Assembly (NCBI RefSeq): GCF_013204885.1
Contig: NZ_JABMKX010000015.1
Span: 62,001 to 126,000 of the forward strand
Length of the DNA: 64,000 nt
Direction of reading: 5' to 3'
Source of the DNA: Paenibacillus tritici
GTDB taxonomy: Bacteria > Bacillota > Bacilli > Paenibacillales > Paenibacillaceae
A program made the position numbers and the translations under genes. The notes under the pieces were generated by a model. It was given only the letters and a program-made list of their open reading frames with translations, did no database searches and was not told the DNA's origin. Shown one piece after another: positions 54,989-63,853 of the stretch (position 1 is the first letter of the stretch; each line of letters starts with the position of its first letter).

Positions 54989-56674
54989 ATGAAACGAGCC
55001 TTTTGGAAAGAAGCCGTAGTCTATCAGATCTACCCCCGCAGCTTCCAGGACAGCAACGGAGACGGAATCGGAGACCTGCAGGGGATCATCTCCCGGCTGG
55101 ATTATCTCCAGAAGCTGGGCGTCGATGTCGTCTGGCTGTCGCCCGTCTACAAATCTCCGAACGATGACAACGGTTATGACATCAGCGACTACGAGGATAT
55201 TATGGATGAGTTCGGTACACTGCGGGACTGGGAGGAGCTGCTGGACGGGCTGCATGTCCGCGGCATCAAGCTGATGATGGACCTGGTCATCAACCATTCC
55301 TCGGATGAGCATGCCTGGTTCGCTGAATCCCGATCCTCCAAGGATAATCCTTACCGCGATTATTATATCTGGCGTCCCGGCGGACCGGACGGCGCGCTGC
55401 CGAACAACTGGAGCTCCATCTTCAGCGGACCGGCCTGGGAGCTGGATGAAGCCACAGGCGAATATTACCTCCACCTGTTCTCGCGTAAGCAGCCGGACCT
55501 GAACTGGGAGAATCCGCGGCTGCGTGAAGCTCTGTATAAGATGATTGCCTTTTGGCTGGATAAAGGTGTGGACGGGCTGCGGATGGATGTCATTAACATG
55601 ATCTCCAAGGTGGACGGCCTGCCTTCTGTTCAGCATGAGGAGCTGGCTCCGGGAGAGCTGGCGGGCGGCGGGGAATTCTATATGAATGGGCCGAGAGTCC
55701 ACGAGTATCTCCAGGAAATGAACCGGGAAGTCCTCTCCAAATATGATGTAATGACCGTCGGCGAGACGCCGGGGGCAAGTGTGGAAGACGCCATTCTCTA
55801 TACGGACGAAGACCGGCAGGAGCTGCAGATGGTGTTCCAGTTCGAGCATATGGATGTCGATTCCGGCCCGGGCGGCAAGTGGAATGTGGTTCCGTGGACG
55901 CTGAAGGGTCTGCGCGATATTTTGCATAAATGGCAGGTCGGTCTGGCAGACAAAGGCTGGAACAGCCTCTATCTTAACAATCACGATCAGCCGCGGATGG
56001 TATCCCGGTTCGGGGATGACGGCAAATACCGCGTGATTTCGGCCAAAATGCTCGCTACCCTCCTGCACACGCTTAAGGGTACGCCTTACATCTATCAGGG
56101 TGAGGAAATCGGCATGACCAACGTGAAATTCCCTGTGCTGGAAGACTACAAGGACATCGAGATCCTCAATATGTACCGGGAAAAGGTGACCGAAGGCGGC
56201 GCAGATCATGATACCATTCTACAGGCGATTCATACCAAAGGCCGCGATAACGCCCGCACCCCGATGCAGTGGAATGCTGCGGCGAACGCCGGCTTCACCG
56301 ACGGAACGCCATGGCTGAAGCTCAATCCGCGCTACACGGAGATCAATGTGGAACAGGCGCTGGCCGATCCGGACTCGGTATTTTACTATTATCAGCAGTT
56401 AATTCGGCTACGCAAGCAGCATCTCATCATGGTCTATGGCGAGTATGAGCTGCTGCTGCCGGAACACGAATATATCTATGCCTATACCCGCACCCTGGAA
56501 GGTGAGAAGTGGCTGATTCTGCTGAACTTCTGCGATACTCCCCAGACCGTTGATCTGCCAGACGAGCTGAATGCGGTCACCGGAACGATCATCGGCAATT
56601 ACCCGGAGGAGCAGGCCGTCATGGACCGCAGTACGCTGCGTCCGTATGAGGCAAGAGTCTGCCGGTTAGGATAA
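54989..56674 (+). CDS. malL: Alpha-glucosidase / oligo-1,6-glucosidase (GH13)
   Basis: This 561-aa cytoplasmic enzyme begins AFWKEAVVYQIYPRSFQDSN, the hallmark of the oligo-1,6-glucosidase/alpha-glucosidase group of GH13. The catalytic Asp is in GVDGLRMDVINMI, the acid Glu in MTVGETPGAS and the transition-state Asp in NNHDQPRMVSR. The Val/Ile residue after the Asp in RMDVIN fits enzymes that accept alpha-1,6 links. It would hydrolyse isomaltose, panose or short maltodextrins left by the other enzymes. It has a CAAAGGAG ribosome site. It ends the maltodextrin locus. Confidence 0.92.
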   Translation: MKRAFWKEAVVYQIYPRSFQDSNGDGIGDLQGIISRLDYLQKLGVDVVWLSPVYKSPNDDNGYDISDYEDIMDEFGTLRDWEELLDGLHVRGIKLMMDLVINHSSDEHAWFAESRSSKDNPYRDYYIWRPGGPDGALPNNWSSIFSGPAWELDEATGEYYLHLFSRKQPDLNWENPRLREALYKMIAFWLDKGVDGLRMDVINMISKVDGLPSVQHEELAPGELAGGGEFYMNGPRVHEYLQEMNREVLSKYDVMTVGETPGASVEDAILYTDEDRQELQMVFQFEHMDVDSGPGGKWNVVPWTLKGLRDILHKWQVGLADKGWNSLYLNNHDQPRMVSRFGDDGKYRVISAKMLATLLHTLKGTPYIYQGEEIGMTNVKFPVLEDYKDIEILNMYREKVTEGGADHDTILQAIHTKGRDNARTPMQWNAAANAGFTDGTPWLKLNPRYTEINVEQALADPDSVFYYYQQLIRLRKQHLIMVYGEYELLLPEHEYIYAYTRTLEGEKWLILLNFCDTPQTVDLPDELNAVTGTIIGNYPEEQAVMDRSTLRPYEARVCRLG

Positions 56675-56820
56675 CTTGTTGCCGGAAGCTGACAAATCCC
56701 TTGAAACATGACATCATAGGATCATAGACTGTAGGCTGACCCCTGTCATCAATGAGCACAGAATAACAGGACCGGCCATGCGGCAGCATGATAGTATGAA
56801 TCTAAAGGGAGATGGGATAC

Positions 56821-57681
56821 TTGGAATGGCTGATCCGTATGAAGAATGCTCTGGATTACATGGAGAGCAAAATGACCGAACCGCTCCGCATCGAAGAGAT
56901 TGCTGCGGTGGCTTATGTCTCTCCTTTTCACTTCCAGCGCATGTTCAGCATGTTGACCGGTGTAACGGTAGCTGACTATATCCGCAAACGCAGATTGACA
57001 CTGGCTGCTCAAGAGCTGGCGGTGTCCAAGCTCCGGGTGCTGGATGTGGCGCTGAAATACGGATATGACTCCCCGGAGTCCTTCGCCAAAGCGTTCCGCA
57101 AGGCCCATGGGATTACACCCTCCGCCGCGCGCGAATCTGGCGTACAGCTCAAAGCCTTCCCCCGCCTCTCTTTCCAACTGTCATTGAAGGGAGATCAGGA
57201 AATGGATTACAAAATCGTGAATAAAGAGGCTTTTACCGTGATCGGCAAATCAATGGAGGTTACCACCAAGGACGGGGAGAACTTCCGCAGAATCCCGCAG
57301 TTCTGGGATGAATGCAACGCAGACGGCACTTCGGATAAGGTGATTGAGTTCGGCTTACGCGAAGAATGGCTCGGCATCTGTATGGATATGAATATGGAGA
57401 AGGAAATGCTGTCTTATTGGATCGGAGTTGAAGCAGACGCATCCACTGATCCGCAGGGGTATGAGACTACAGTGGTTCCGGCGGCAAGCTGGGCTGTGTT
57501 CAAGTCCGAAGGCGCATTGCCACATGCCATTCAGAATGTCTGGCAGCGTATCTTCCAGGAATGGTTCCCGGGAACGGGCTACGAGCACACGGGCGGCCCG
57601 GAATTCGAGCTGTATCCTCCCGGCGACACCTCAGCAGAGGATTACGTCTGCGAAGTATGGATTCCAGTAATGAAGAAATAG
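56821..57681 (+). CDS. AraC-family regulator with GyrI-like effector domain
   Basis: This protein of about 286 aa has an N-terminal AraC double helix-turn-helix (LRIEEIAAVAYVSPFHFQRM and LRVLDVALKYGYDSPESFAK, ending FRKAHGITPSAARE) fused to a C-terminal GyrI/Bacterial effector domain (YKIVNKEAFTVIGKSMEVTT ... YEHTGGPEFELYPPGD). This SoxS/Rob-like order is common in Firmicutes, where the C-terminal domain binds hydrophobic drugs or signals. TTG at 56821 lies 9 nt from AAAGGGAG and fits better than the ATG at 56812, which nearly touches that site. Confidence 0.88.
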   Translation: MEWLIRMKNALDYMESKMTEPLRIEEIAAVAYVSPFHFQRMFSMLTGVTVADYIRKRRLTLAAQELAVSKLRVLDVALKYGYDSPESFAKAFRKAHGITPSAARESGVQLKAFPRLSFQLSLKGDQEMDYKIVNKEAFTVIGKSMEVTTKDGENFRRIPQFWDECNADGTSDKVIEFGLREEWLGICMDMNMEKEMLSYWIGVEADASTDPQGYETTVVPAASWAVFKSEGALPHAIQNVWQRIFQEWFPGTGYEHTGGPEFELYPPGDTSAEDYVCEVWIPVMKK

Positions 57682-57718
57682 AGAATGCATTTCTCCGCTA
57701 TACCGGAATATACCTGCG

Positions 57719-57757
57719 AAAAGCTTCACTGTCCCTGCAAGGACGGCGAAGCTTTTT
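57719..57757 (+). terminator. Intrinsic terminator after the AraC-GyrI gene
   Basis: The stem AAAAGCTTC / GAAGCTTTTT has an inner GTCC/GGAC pairing. Confidence 0.75.
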
Positions 57758-57922
57758 GCCTATGCACAGACAGCCCTGAGGCGGATGAAGAAGCGGCATA
57801 ACCCGCCAGCCTCACAAGCTAGCATTTTTTATTTTGAGATTCCAGACAGGCTTGGTATAATAAACAGATTATAGGGTCTTAATATAGTGTATTGTCATCC
57901 GAGATCGGTGAAGGAGATATTC

Positions 57923-58768
57923 ATGTCTATTGTAAAAATCTTTTCAGACAGCACTTCCGATTTGCCGCAAGGCTGGAAGGACACGTATGATATCGGCATT
58001 GTCCCGTTATATGTTGTATTTGAGGACGGCACATTCAAGGATGGTGTAGAGATTACACCGGAAGAGGTATACCACCGTGTCGCAGCGGACGGTGCCCTGC
58101 CCAAGACGGCTGCCCCTTCCCCGGCGGACTTCATTGCTGCCTTTCAGCCCGTCATTAGCGGCGGCGGAGATATCGTCTACATCAGTCTGTCTTCATCTTT
58201 ATCCTCTACATACCAGAATGCCCTGCTGGCTGCGGGAGAATTCCCTGAAGGCCGGGTACATGTTGTTGATTCCCAGACGTTATGCGGCGGGATCGCGCTG
58301 CTGGTGATGAAGGCCGTCCGTGCCGCTGCCAAAGGCCATACCGCTGCCGACATTGCAGCCATGGTCGAGCAATCCCGTGCCCGGGTGGAATCAGAGTTTG
58401 TCGTCGATACGCTGGATTATTTATATATGGGCGGCCGCTGCTCGGGGATGCAGAACTTCATCGGCAGCCTGCTGAAGATCCGTCCTGTCCTAAGACTGAT
58501 TGACGGGGCTATTGTACCCGTTGCCAGAGTACGCGGCAAGAAGGAAAAAGCCGTGGAGCAGATGCTCCGGCACGCGCTTGCGAATGCGGACCATATGGAC
58601 AAGGAGCTGTTGATTGTCGCTCATACCCTTGCCGAAGAGGACGCCAAGTTTCTGGAGACGGCGCTGCGAGAGCAGACCCGCGTCCAGGAGATCGCTGTCA
58701 TTCACGCCGGCTGTGTCATCGGCAGCCACTGCGGACCGGCTACCGTAGGTCTCATGTATATGCACTAG
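57923..58768 (+). CDS. DegV-family fatty-acid-binding protein
   Basis: This protein of about 281 aa has the DegV signature KIFSDSTSDLPQG at the N-terminus, IVPLYVVFEDGTFKDGVEIT, then KTAAPSPADFIAAF and ISLSSSLSSTYQNALLA. The C-terminal domain has VDTLDYLYMGGRCSGMQNFI and ends HCGPATVGLMYM. DegV proteins bind a fatty acid; in Firmicutes they serve as FakB subunits that present fatty acids to the kinase FakA. Which fatty acid this one binds is not predictable. The ATG at 57923 has an AAGGAGAT site. Confidence 0.92.
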   Translation: MSIVKIFSDSTSDLPQGWKDTYDIGIVPLYVVFEDGTFKDGVEITPEEVYHRVAADGALPKTAAPSPADFIAAFQPVISGGGDIVYISLSSSLSSTYQNALLAAGEFPEGRVHVVDSQTLCGGIALLVMKAVRAAAKGHTAADIAAMVEQSRARVESEFVVDTLDYLYMGGRCSGMQNFIGSLLKIRPVLRLIDGAIVPVARVRGKKEKAVEQMLRHALANADHMDKELLIVAHTLAEEDAKFLETALREQTRVQEIAVIHAGCVIGSHCGPATVGLMYMH

Positions 58769-58824
58769 GATCGGTGCAATACGAAGGAATAGCATCAAGC
58801 AGCTGTGGAATAGCTTAGCTTCAC

Positions 58825-58873
58825 AGAAAGAAACAGCAAGTCTCCTGCGGGAGACCTGCTGTTTCTTTATTTT
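58825..58873 (+). terminator. Intrinsic terminator after the DegV gene
   Basis: The stem AAAGAAACAGCA / TGCTGTTTCTTT encloses an inner TCTCCTGCGGGAGA hairpin and is followed by ATTTT. Confidence 0.8.
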
Positions 58874-58965
58874 GGCCGGATCAAGCTTGGGAAGAGGTTT
58901 GGCAAAAACTTTCGTTTCCGCAAGCTGTTTAATTTGTACTCGACCTCTGTTCCTGCATGAAACAA

Positions 58966-59162
58966 GCAAATGGAAAAACGTATCTTGATTCAGCGTTTTT
59001 CGAGGATGATATGGAATCAAGTGGAAAAAAGGCACCTAATACTGTGGGTTTCTCTTCCCGGGGTGAATTGTGCTTTTTTAAGTGCTGTTTTTCCAACTAC
59101 TTCATCTGTAAAAGCCAGCAGTTCATTAGCAAGTGGAGAAAATCCACCTGTTCCAGCTCCCC
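58966..59162. repeat. Dispersed intergenic repeat, family R3, copy 2
   Basis: This copy aligns with 40512-40712. The inverted pair is GTGGAAAAAAGGCA (59021-59034) and TGCTGTTTTTCCAA (59083-59096). The A-run and T-run have replaced ATAAAC/GTTTAT of copy 1 on both sides, so the pairing is kept. The element then reads AGCAAGTGGAGAAAATCCAC, as in copy 1. Confidence 0.65.
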
Positions 59163-59189
59163 GTTCCGTTCCATGTGGATGCTGCCTGC

Positions 59190-59231
59190 ACAAACAACCC
59201 GCTCCCCAACTTAGCTGAGGGGAACGGGTGG
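59190..59231 (-). terminator. Terminator of the PAS histidine kinase gene
   Basis: The stem ACCCGCTCCCC / GGGGAACGGGT lies just past the kinase stop codon. On the minus strand it is followed by TTGTTTG. Confidence 0.65.
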
Positions 59232-59238
59232 TTCGGGT

Positions 59239-60894
59239 CTATTTCACAAAAGGAAGCATGAACCGGAAGATGGACCCCTGGTCTTCTTCGCTCTCCACAA
59301 AGATGGTTCCGCCCATTAGCTCCACCAGCTGCTTGCAGATCGCAAGGCCTAGTCCAGTGCCGCCGTACTTGCGGTTAATGGACGGGTGGAGCTGGGAGAA
59401 GGACTGGAAGAGCAGGTTCAGATTGCTGTCGGCAATGCCTACTCCGGTATCCCGGACGGAGAATTCCAGCAGATATTCCGGCGAGGCCGGCAGCGGAATA
59501 TTCTTCACCGACAGGGTCACGCTGCCCCGATCGGTGAATTTCAGCGCATTGCCGACCAGATTGACGATAATCTGCCGCAAGCGGCTGGGGTCCGTGGAGA
59601 CAATATCCGGTACGCTGGTATCCGCCCACCAGCGCAGGGCAAGCTTCTTCTCCTCCGCCTTCGGAGTGAAGAGATCAATAATGCCCTCCAGCATCTCACG
59701 CAGATCGAAGCGCTCCGATTGCAGCGGCATTTTGCCGGCTTCCATCTTGCTGAAATCAAGAATGTCGTTGAGGATCTGCAGGAGGCTGTAGCTGCTGCTG
59801 CGCAGGATCTCGGCATAATTGCGCTGCTCCTCCTCCAGTTCCGTTTCCAGCAGCAGGTCCGCCATCCCGATCATTCCATTCATGGGGGTGCGGATCTCAT
59901 GACTCATCATTGCCAGGAAATCAGACTTGGCCTGCGCAGCCTGCTCTGCCGATTCCTTGGCGCGGAGAATCTCCCGCTCATTCGTGATGTCGCTGAAGGA
60001 AATGACCACTCCGCAGATTATTCCGTTATCCATTAGCGGAGCAATCCGGTAATTCACGAAGAAGCTGGTTCCATCCTTGCGCCAGAAGATATCATCCGCC
60101 TTGCTGCGGGTAACCCCATCCTGAAGGGTAAGCAGAATGGGACATTCGGACAGGGAATGGCGGGGCGCACTTCCATGGATATAATGGATCATATTCATGA
60201 TCGGCAGCCCGCTCAGCTCTGAAGGCTGATAGCCCAGCATTTCCGCCCCTTCGCGGTTGATGAAGATGGTCCGGCCCAGCGTGTCCAGACCGAAGATTCC
60301 GGCAGAGACCGAATTGAGAATCAGGCTAAGCCGTTTGTCCTCCGCCATCTCATAAGCAAACTCAGCCAGTTGCAGCTCGTTCTCTTCCTGCCCGGCTGAG
60401 GACTCCTCATCTAATAGCAGGGAGTCCACCTGCACAGCCTGCTCCATCCGATCAGCATCTGCAGAAGGACTGGTACTCCCGTTCACCCAGCTGCGCAGCA
60501 GCAGAGACTGCGGCCGGTTCCCGGGATCGTGAAGGATGGCAAATACACCCGCGATGCCTTCATCTGTATGAAGCGGCACATACTGGACAGAAACGGCCGC
60601 ACTCCATGAACTTCCATCCGTCCCCACGCTGCCCTCTGCTGCTTCCATATCCAGCTCGAAGCTGGATGTAATGCCAGCCAGTGCAGATGCGAAGCAGGTC
60701 CCGCCGGGAGGATGTATCCGGCTTCCGGTCAGCAGCCTGCCTGCGTCCTCCGCACTTAAGGTCCGGTTGCTGTCCACATAACGGCCCTGCCTGTCCAGCA
60801 CAATAATGAGATTCGGATGATGATCAAACAACGCTCTGTATGCACTATCCCCCGAGAGCGCCCGGCCCAGAATAGAAGCCCAATCTTTAAGCAT
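59239..60894 (-). CDS. PAS-containing sensor histidine kinase
   Basis: This 551-aa protein has no membrane segment. The first PAS-like domain covers about residues 15-125 (AYRALFDHHPNLIIVLDRQG) and the second about 185-310 (RLSLILNSVSAGIFGLDTLG, WRKDGTSFFVNYRIAPLMDN). A HisKA domain follows with the acceptor His in FLAMMSHEIRTPMNGMIGMA, then a HATPase domain with N box IIVNLVGNALKFT and G boxes DTGVGIAD and GGTGLGLAICKQLVE. The H box is of the type found in hybrid kinases, but no receiver domain is attached and no partner regulator is adjacent. It is an orphan cytoplasmic sensor, possibly feeding a phosphorelay; the ligand is unknown. Confidence 0.9.
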   Translation of the reverse strand: MLKDWASILGRALSGDSAYRALFDHHPNLIIVLDRQGRYVDSNRTLSAEDAGRLLTGSRIHPPGGTCFASALAGITSSFELDMEAAEGSVGTDGSSWSAAVSVQYVPLHTDEGIAGVFAILHDPGNRPQSLLLRSWVNGSTSPSADADRMEQAVQVDSLLLDEESSAGQEENELQLAEFAYEMAEDKRLSLILNSVSAGIFGLDTLGRTIFINREGAEMLGYQPSELSGLPIMNMIHYIHGSAPRHSLSECPILLTLQDGVTRSKADDIFWRKDGTSFFVNYRIAPLMDNGIICGVVISFSDITNEREILRAKESAEQAAQAKSDFLAMMSHEIRTPMNGMIGMADLLLETELEEEQRNYAEILRSSSYSLLQILNDILDFSKMEAGKMPLQSERFDLREMLEGIIDLFTPKAEEKKLALRWWADTSVPDIVSTDPSRLRQIIVNLVGNALKFTDRGSVTLSVKNIPLPASPEYLLEFSVRDTGVGIADSNLNLLFQSFSQLHPSINRKYGGTGLGLAICKQLVELMGGTIFVESEEDQGSIFRFMLPFVK

Positions 60895-61053
60895 GGTCCA
60901 CCTCCTCGCTGCTTCAAATCTGCTATGGTAAAGGAGTCCGAAAACTGCGAAAATTCTCTGATTATGTAGAACTCTCTGAATTATTACCTATTATAACAAA
61001 TAAACTGCGGTTGGTCGCCACAAAAACACGGTGCTCGAGCAGCTGTACAGCAT

Positions 61054-61100
61054 GCAGAAACGGCTACGCCTTCCTTTTAAAGGACGGTATACGTTTCTGC
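61054..61100. repeat. Dispersed palindromic repeat, family R1, copy 2
   Basis: This palindrome runs from GCAGAAACGGCTACGCC through TTCCTTTTAAAGGA to TATACGTTTCTGC. It is the same element as 2295-2335 with longer outer arms. It lies in the 287-bp gap between the PAS kinase and the ABC transporter genes, where nothing else is visible. Confidence 0.6.
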
Positions 61101-61181
61101 AAAGAAATGAGAAAACAGCGCAGCCCTGTAAAAGGACCGCACTGCTTATGGCAGGTAATGTGAGAGGGAAGGGCTTCAGCC

Positions 61182-61868
61182 TCAGGCAACATCCTGATGC
61201 TCAATATTGCGGATGGAGAGATACGCGATTCCCGCACCGACCAGCGCCAGAGAGAGCGACACCCCGATCAGATTGCCCATGCGGAAGCTCCCGAAGCCGG
61301 ATGAGATCAGCATAACAATGAAGATGGCGGTGACAATGGTCGCCGGTACCGATTTGCGGCGCATCCCGAAGTATAACGGAATCAGCCCCATGCCTGCCGC
61401 GTACAGCGCATCCGTCCCGGCCTTCACCAAGTGGGTAAGGATCAGCTCCTGTGATACAGTACCCTCAATCACGTCAGACATGAAATAATCAACGCCGGTA
61501 AGAATGCTGCTGATCACAATATCAGACAGGAAGATACTAAGGAAGGTGAACACAAAGACGATAATCAGCTTTGCCGTCAGCAGCATTTTGCGGGGAACCG
61601 GGTACATGAACAGCACAGTAATCGTATTATTCTTGTATTCGTCGATCACCAGCTTGCTAAGTAGTACAGAGGCGAAGATGATATAGATTGCTTTTACAAA
61701 AACGAACACGCCATCAAACAAATCCGTGTACGAGCTGAATTCCCCTTCGTTAAGCGATGTAAAGGCGATAAGAATCATGAAGCCCAGAATGGCGAGATCG
61801 GCAATCAGCACACTTTTGAGAAAATTGAATTTGTTCTTGCGCAGCTCCAAACGAATCAGCTTAAGCAT
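61182..61868 (-). CDS. ABC transporter permease, ABC-2 type
   Basis: This protein of about 228 aa has six predicted membrane helices, starting MLKLIRLELRKNKFNFLKSV. The pattern (short helix, first extracellular segment GEFSSYTDLFDG, central DEYKNNTITVLFMYPVPRKM coupling segment) is that of ABC-2 permeases linked to peptide-antibiotic resistance. The ATG at 61868 has a GGGAGGTG site 8 nt upstream, better than GTG 61877. The gene overlaps the end of the ATPase gene by 8 nt. Likely role: export of, or defence against, a membrane-active compound. Confidence 0.82.
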   Translation of the reverse strand: MLKLIRLELRKNKFNFLKSVLIADLAILGFMILIAFTSLNEGEFSSYTDLFDGVFVFVKAIYIIFASVLLSKLVIDEYKNNTITVLFMYPVPRKMLLTAKLIIVFVFTFLSIFLSDIVISSILTGVDYFMSDVIEGTVSQELILTHLVKAGTDALYAAGMGLIPLYFGMRRKSVPATIVTAIFIVMLISSGFGSFRMGNLIGVSLSLALVGAGIAYLSIRNIEHQDVA

Positions 61869-62778
61869 TGTGGGCACCTCCCATCAGTTCCACGAAGTGA
61901 TCTTCCAGCGAATGATGCTTCTTGCTCATACTCTCCAGCTCCACATCTGCTTCCGCCATGGCCTTGCTCAGCTCCAGCTGCGGAATATCATCATAGATCC
62001 GGATGGTGCGCGGATCGAGCACTTTGTAATTGGTTAAGCCCAGCTTATGCTCCAGGATATAGACAGCCTTGGTGCACTCGCCTGTAATCAGTTCAATGTA
62101 CTGCGTATTCTGGTTACGGATCGTATCCATTGCTAATTGCTCCACCAGCACGCCTTCGCGGATCACGCCAATTGTGTCGGCAATCTGTTCGATCTCGCCC
62201 AGAATATGACTGGAGATCAGCAGGGTCATACCGTATTCACGGCTCAGCATGCGGAACACCTCGCGCAGCTCCTTGATACCAAGCGGGTCCAGCCCGTTGA
62301 TCGGTTCATCCAGAATGAGCAGCTCCGGCTTGGTCATCACCGCTCTGGCAATGCCCAGCCGCTGCTTCATCCCCAGGGAGAATTGCTTCACCGGTTTCTT
62401 GTCCACTGCACTCAGCTTCACCAGCTCCAGTGCTTCCTCCATCGCTTGGACATCGTAATATCCCATGTATTCACCATGCAGCGCCAGGTTCTCGCGGGCA
62501 CTCAGCTTGTCGTAGAAGACCGGATATTCAATGATGCTGCCCATACGCTTCAGCATTTCGTAAGAGCGGTGGGTCATCTTGTCGCCGAAAAATTCAATCT
62601 CGCCCGCCGTCGGCTTTACCAGATTCGTAATCATTTTCATCACCGTCGTTTTGCCGGCCCCGTTGGGTCCCAGGAACCCGTAAATTTCCCCCTGCTGTAT
62701 CTCCATATTCACGCTGCGTACGATTTCCTTCTCGTCATAGACCTTGGTTAGGTCCCATGTCCGAAGTATGGTTGTCAT
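61861..62778 (-). CDS. ABC transporter ATPase, BcrA/lantibiotic-immunity type
   Basis: This 305-aa ATPase has Walker A GPNGAGKTT, the segment IYGFLGPNGAGKTTVMKMIT typical of the BcrA/DrrA group, signature SLGMKQRLGIARAV, Walker B LLILDEPINGLDPLGI and H-loop ISSHILGEIEQIAD. A C-terminal extension of about 90 aa follows, as in drug and bacteriocin immunity ATPases. It pairs with the ABC-2 permease downstream. The sensor kinase and regulator genes lie 139 bp upstream on the same strand, so the transporter is probably induced by them. Confidence 0.88.
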   Translation of the reverse strand: MTTILRTWDLTKVYDEKEIVRSVNMEIQQGEIYGFLGPNGAGKTTVMKMITNLVKPTAGEIEFFGDKMTHRSYEMLKRMGSIIEYPVFYDKLSARENLALHGEYMGYYDVQAMEEALELVKLSAVDKKPVKQFSLGMKQRLGIARAVMTKPELLILDEPINGLDPLGIKELREVFRMLSREYGMTLLISSHILGEIEQIADTIGVIREGVLVEQLAMDTIRNQNTQYIELITGECTKAVYILEHKLGLTNYKVLDPRTIRIYDDIPQLELSKAMAEADVELESMSKKHHSLEDHFVELMGGAHNA

Positions 62779-62917
62779 GTCCGTTATCCCCTTTGACTTC
62801 TTCTTTGTCTTCCTGGTATTTATTCTACAGGGCGGAGTTTGCTTTTTTATTACTTGAATCTTACGTAAATCTTAAGCTGCGTCAGGATACGCGGACCGCC
62901 CCGCCAGAACCGGAATT

Positions 62918-63853
62918 TCAGAAGGTCTGCCGCTGAAAAGAAAGCTTAAATGCCGTCCGGACATACGGCTTGCTGCTTAAGGAAATACGGCCGTTCATCT
63001 GCTCGGTGAGCCGCTTGGTAATGGTCAGACCCAGGCCGCTTCCCTGGTAGTCGCGGTTGCGCGAATCCTCCAAGGTGTAGAGCCGCTCGAACACCTTGTC
63101 CTCATGGCCTTCGGCAATACCTTTGCCCCGGTCCCATACTTCTATACACACCTGACCAGCTTCGCTGTACAGCTTCAGCCCCAGAACCCCTCCGGCATCG
63201 CCGTAGGTAATAGCATTCGACAACAGATTGGACAACACCCGGTCCAGCGCATCGTCGTTGCCCATGATATAGAGCGGCTCATCCGGTATCTCAATCTGCA
63301 CCTCAGCACCTTTGGCACTGAGAATATCGTAGAACACCAGAATATTCCTGCGGCAGACCTCACCCAGCTCCACGCGGGACAGCGGGATATCCCGGTCCCC
63401 CGACTCCAGCTTGGCCAGATCAAAGAAACGGTTCATCAGCGTAATGACTTCGCCCGCTTTGGCATGAATGGTCCGCAGAATACGTTCCTGCTCTTCTAGA
63501 GGCGTGTCTGTATCATGCAGCAGGGTCTCAATGTACCCCAGCACCACTGTCAGCGGTGTCTTCAGGTCATGGGAGATGTTAGCCAGCATACTGCGCATGG
63601 ACTTCTCCAGCTTGGCCCGCTCCACAGCTCCCTTATGATTAACATCCAGCAGCCGGTTCAGATCGGTCAGCAGAATCTGCAGCTCCGGGCTGCTGCTCAT
63701 CAGAAGCAGGCGTTCATGGGAGCCGTTCTCCACAATACTCTCCAGCTTGGTATGAATATAGTTCAACTGGCGTGCGTGCTGCCGTGAATTCATTACCTGC
63801 ACTCCAAGGGCTAGCAGAAGCAGCGCAATAACGATAATGAGCAAGACGGTCAT
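62918..63853 (-). CDS. Sensor histidine kinase (transporter-linked)
   Basis: This 311-aa kinase has one N-terminal membrane helix (residues 2-20), no large external domain, a short linker, a HisKA domain with the acceptor His in MLANISHDLKTPLTVVLGYI, and a HATPase domain (LSNLLSNAITYGD, DRGKGIAEGHEDKVFERLYT, GSGLGLTITKRL). Its ATG overlaps the response-regulator stop codon (ATGA). This size and layout are common in kinases that respond to cell-wall-active antibiotics through a partner ABC transporter. Confidence 0.88.
   Translation of the reverse strand: MTVLLIIVIALLLLALGVQVMNSRQHARQLNYIHTKLESIVENGSHERLLLMSSSPELQILLTDLNRLLDVNHKGAVERAKLEKSMRSMLANISHDLKTPLTVVLGYIETLLHDTDTPLEEQERILRTIHAKAGEVITLMNRFFDLAKLESGDRDIPLSRVELGEVCRRNILVFYDILSAKGAEVQIEIPDEPLYIMGNDDALDRVLSNLLSNAITYGDAGGVLGLKLYSEAGQVCIEVWDRGKGIAEGHEDKVFERLYTLEDSRNRDYQGSGLGLTITKRLTEQMNGRISLSSKPYVRTAFKLSFQRQTF

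Noticed and set aside
54971..56209. 412-aa open frame antisense to the GH13 alpha-glucosidase
   Set aside because: Same reason: shadow of the sense gene with no independent signals.
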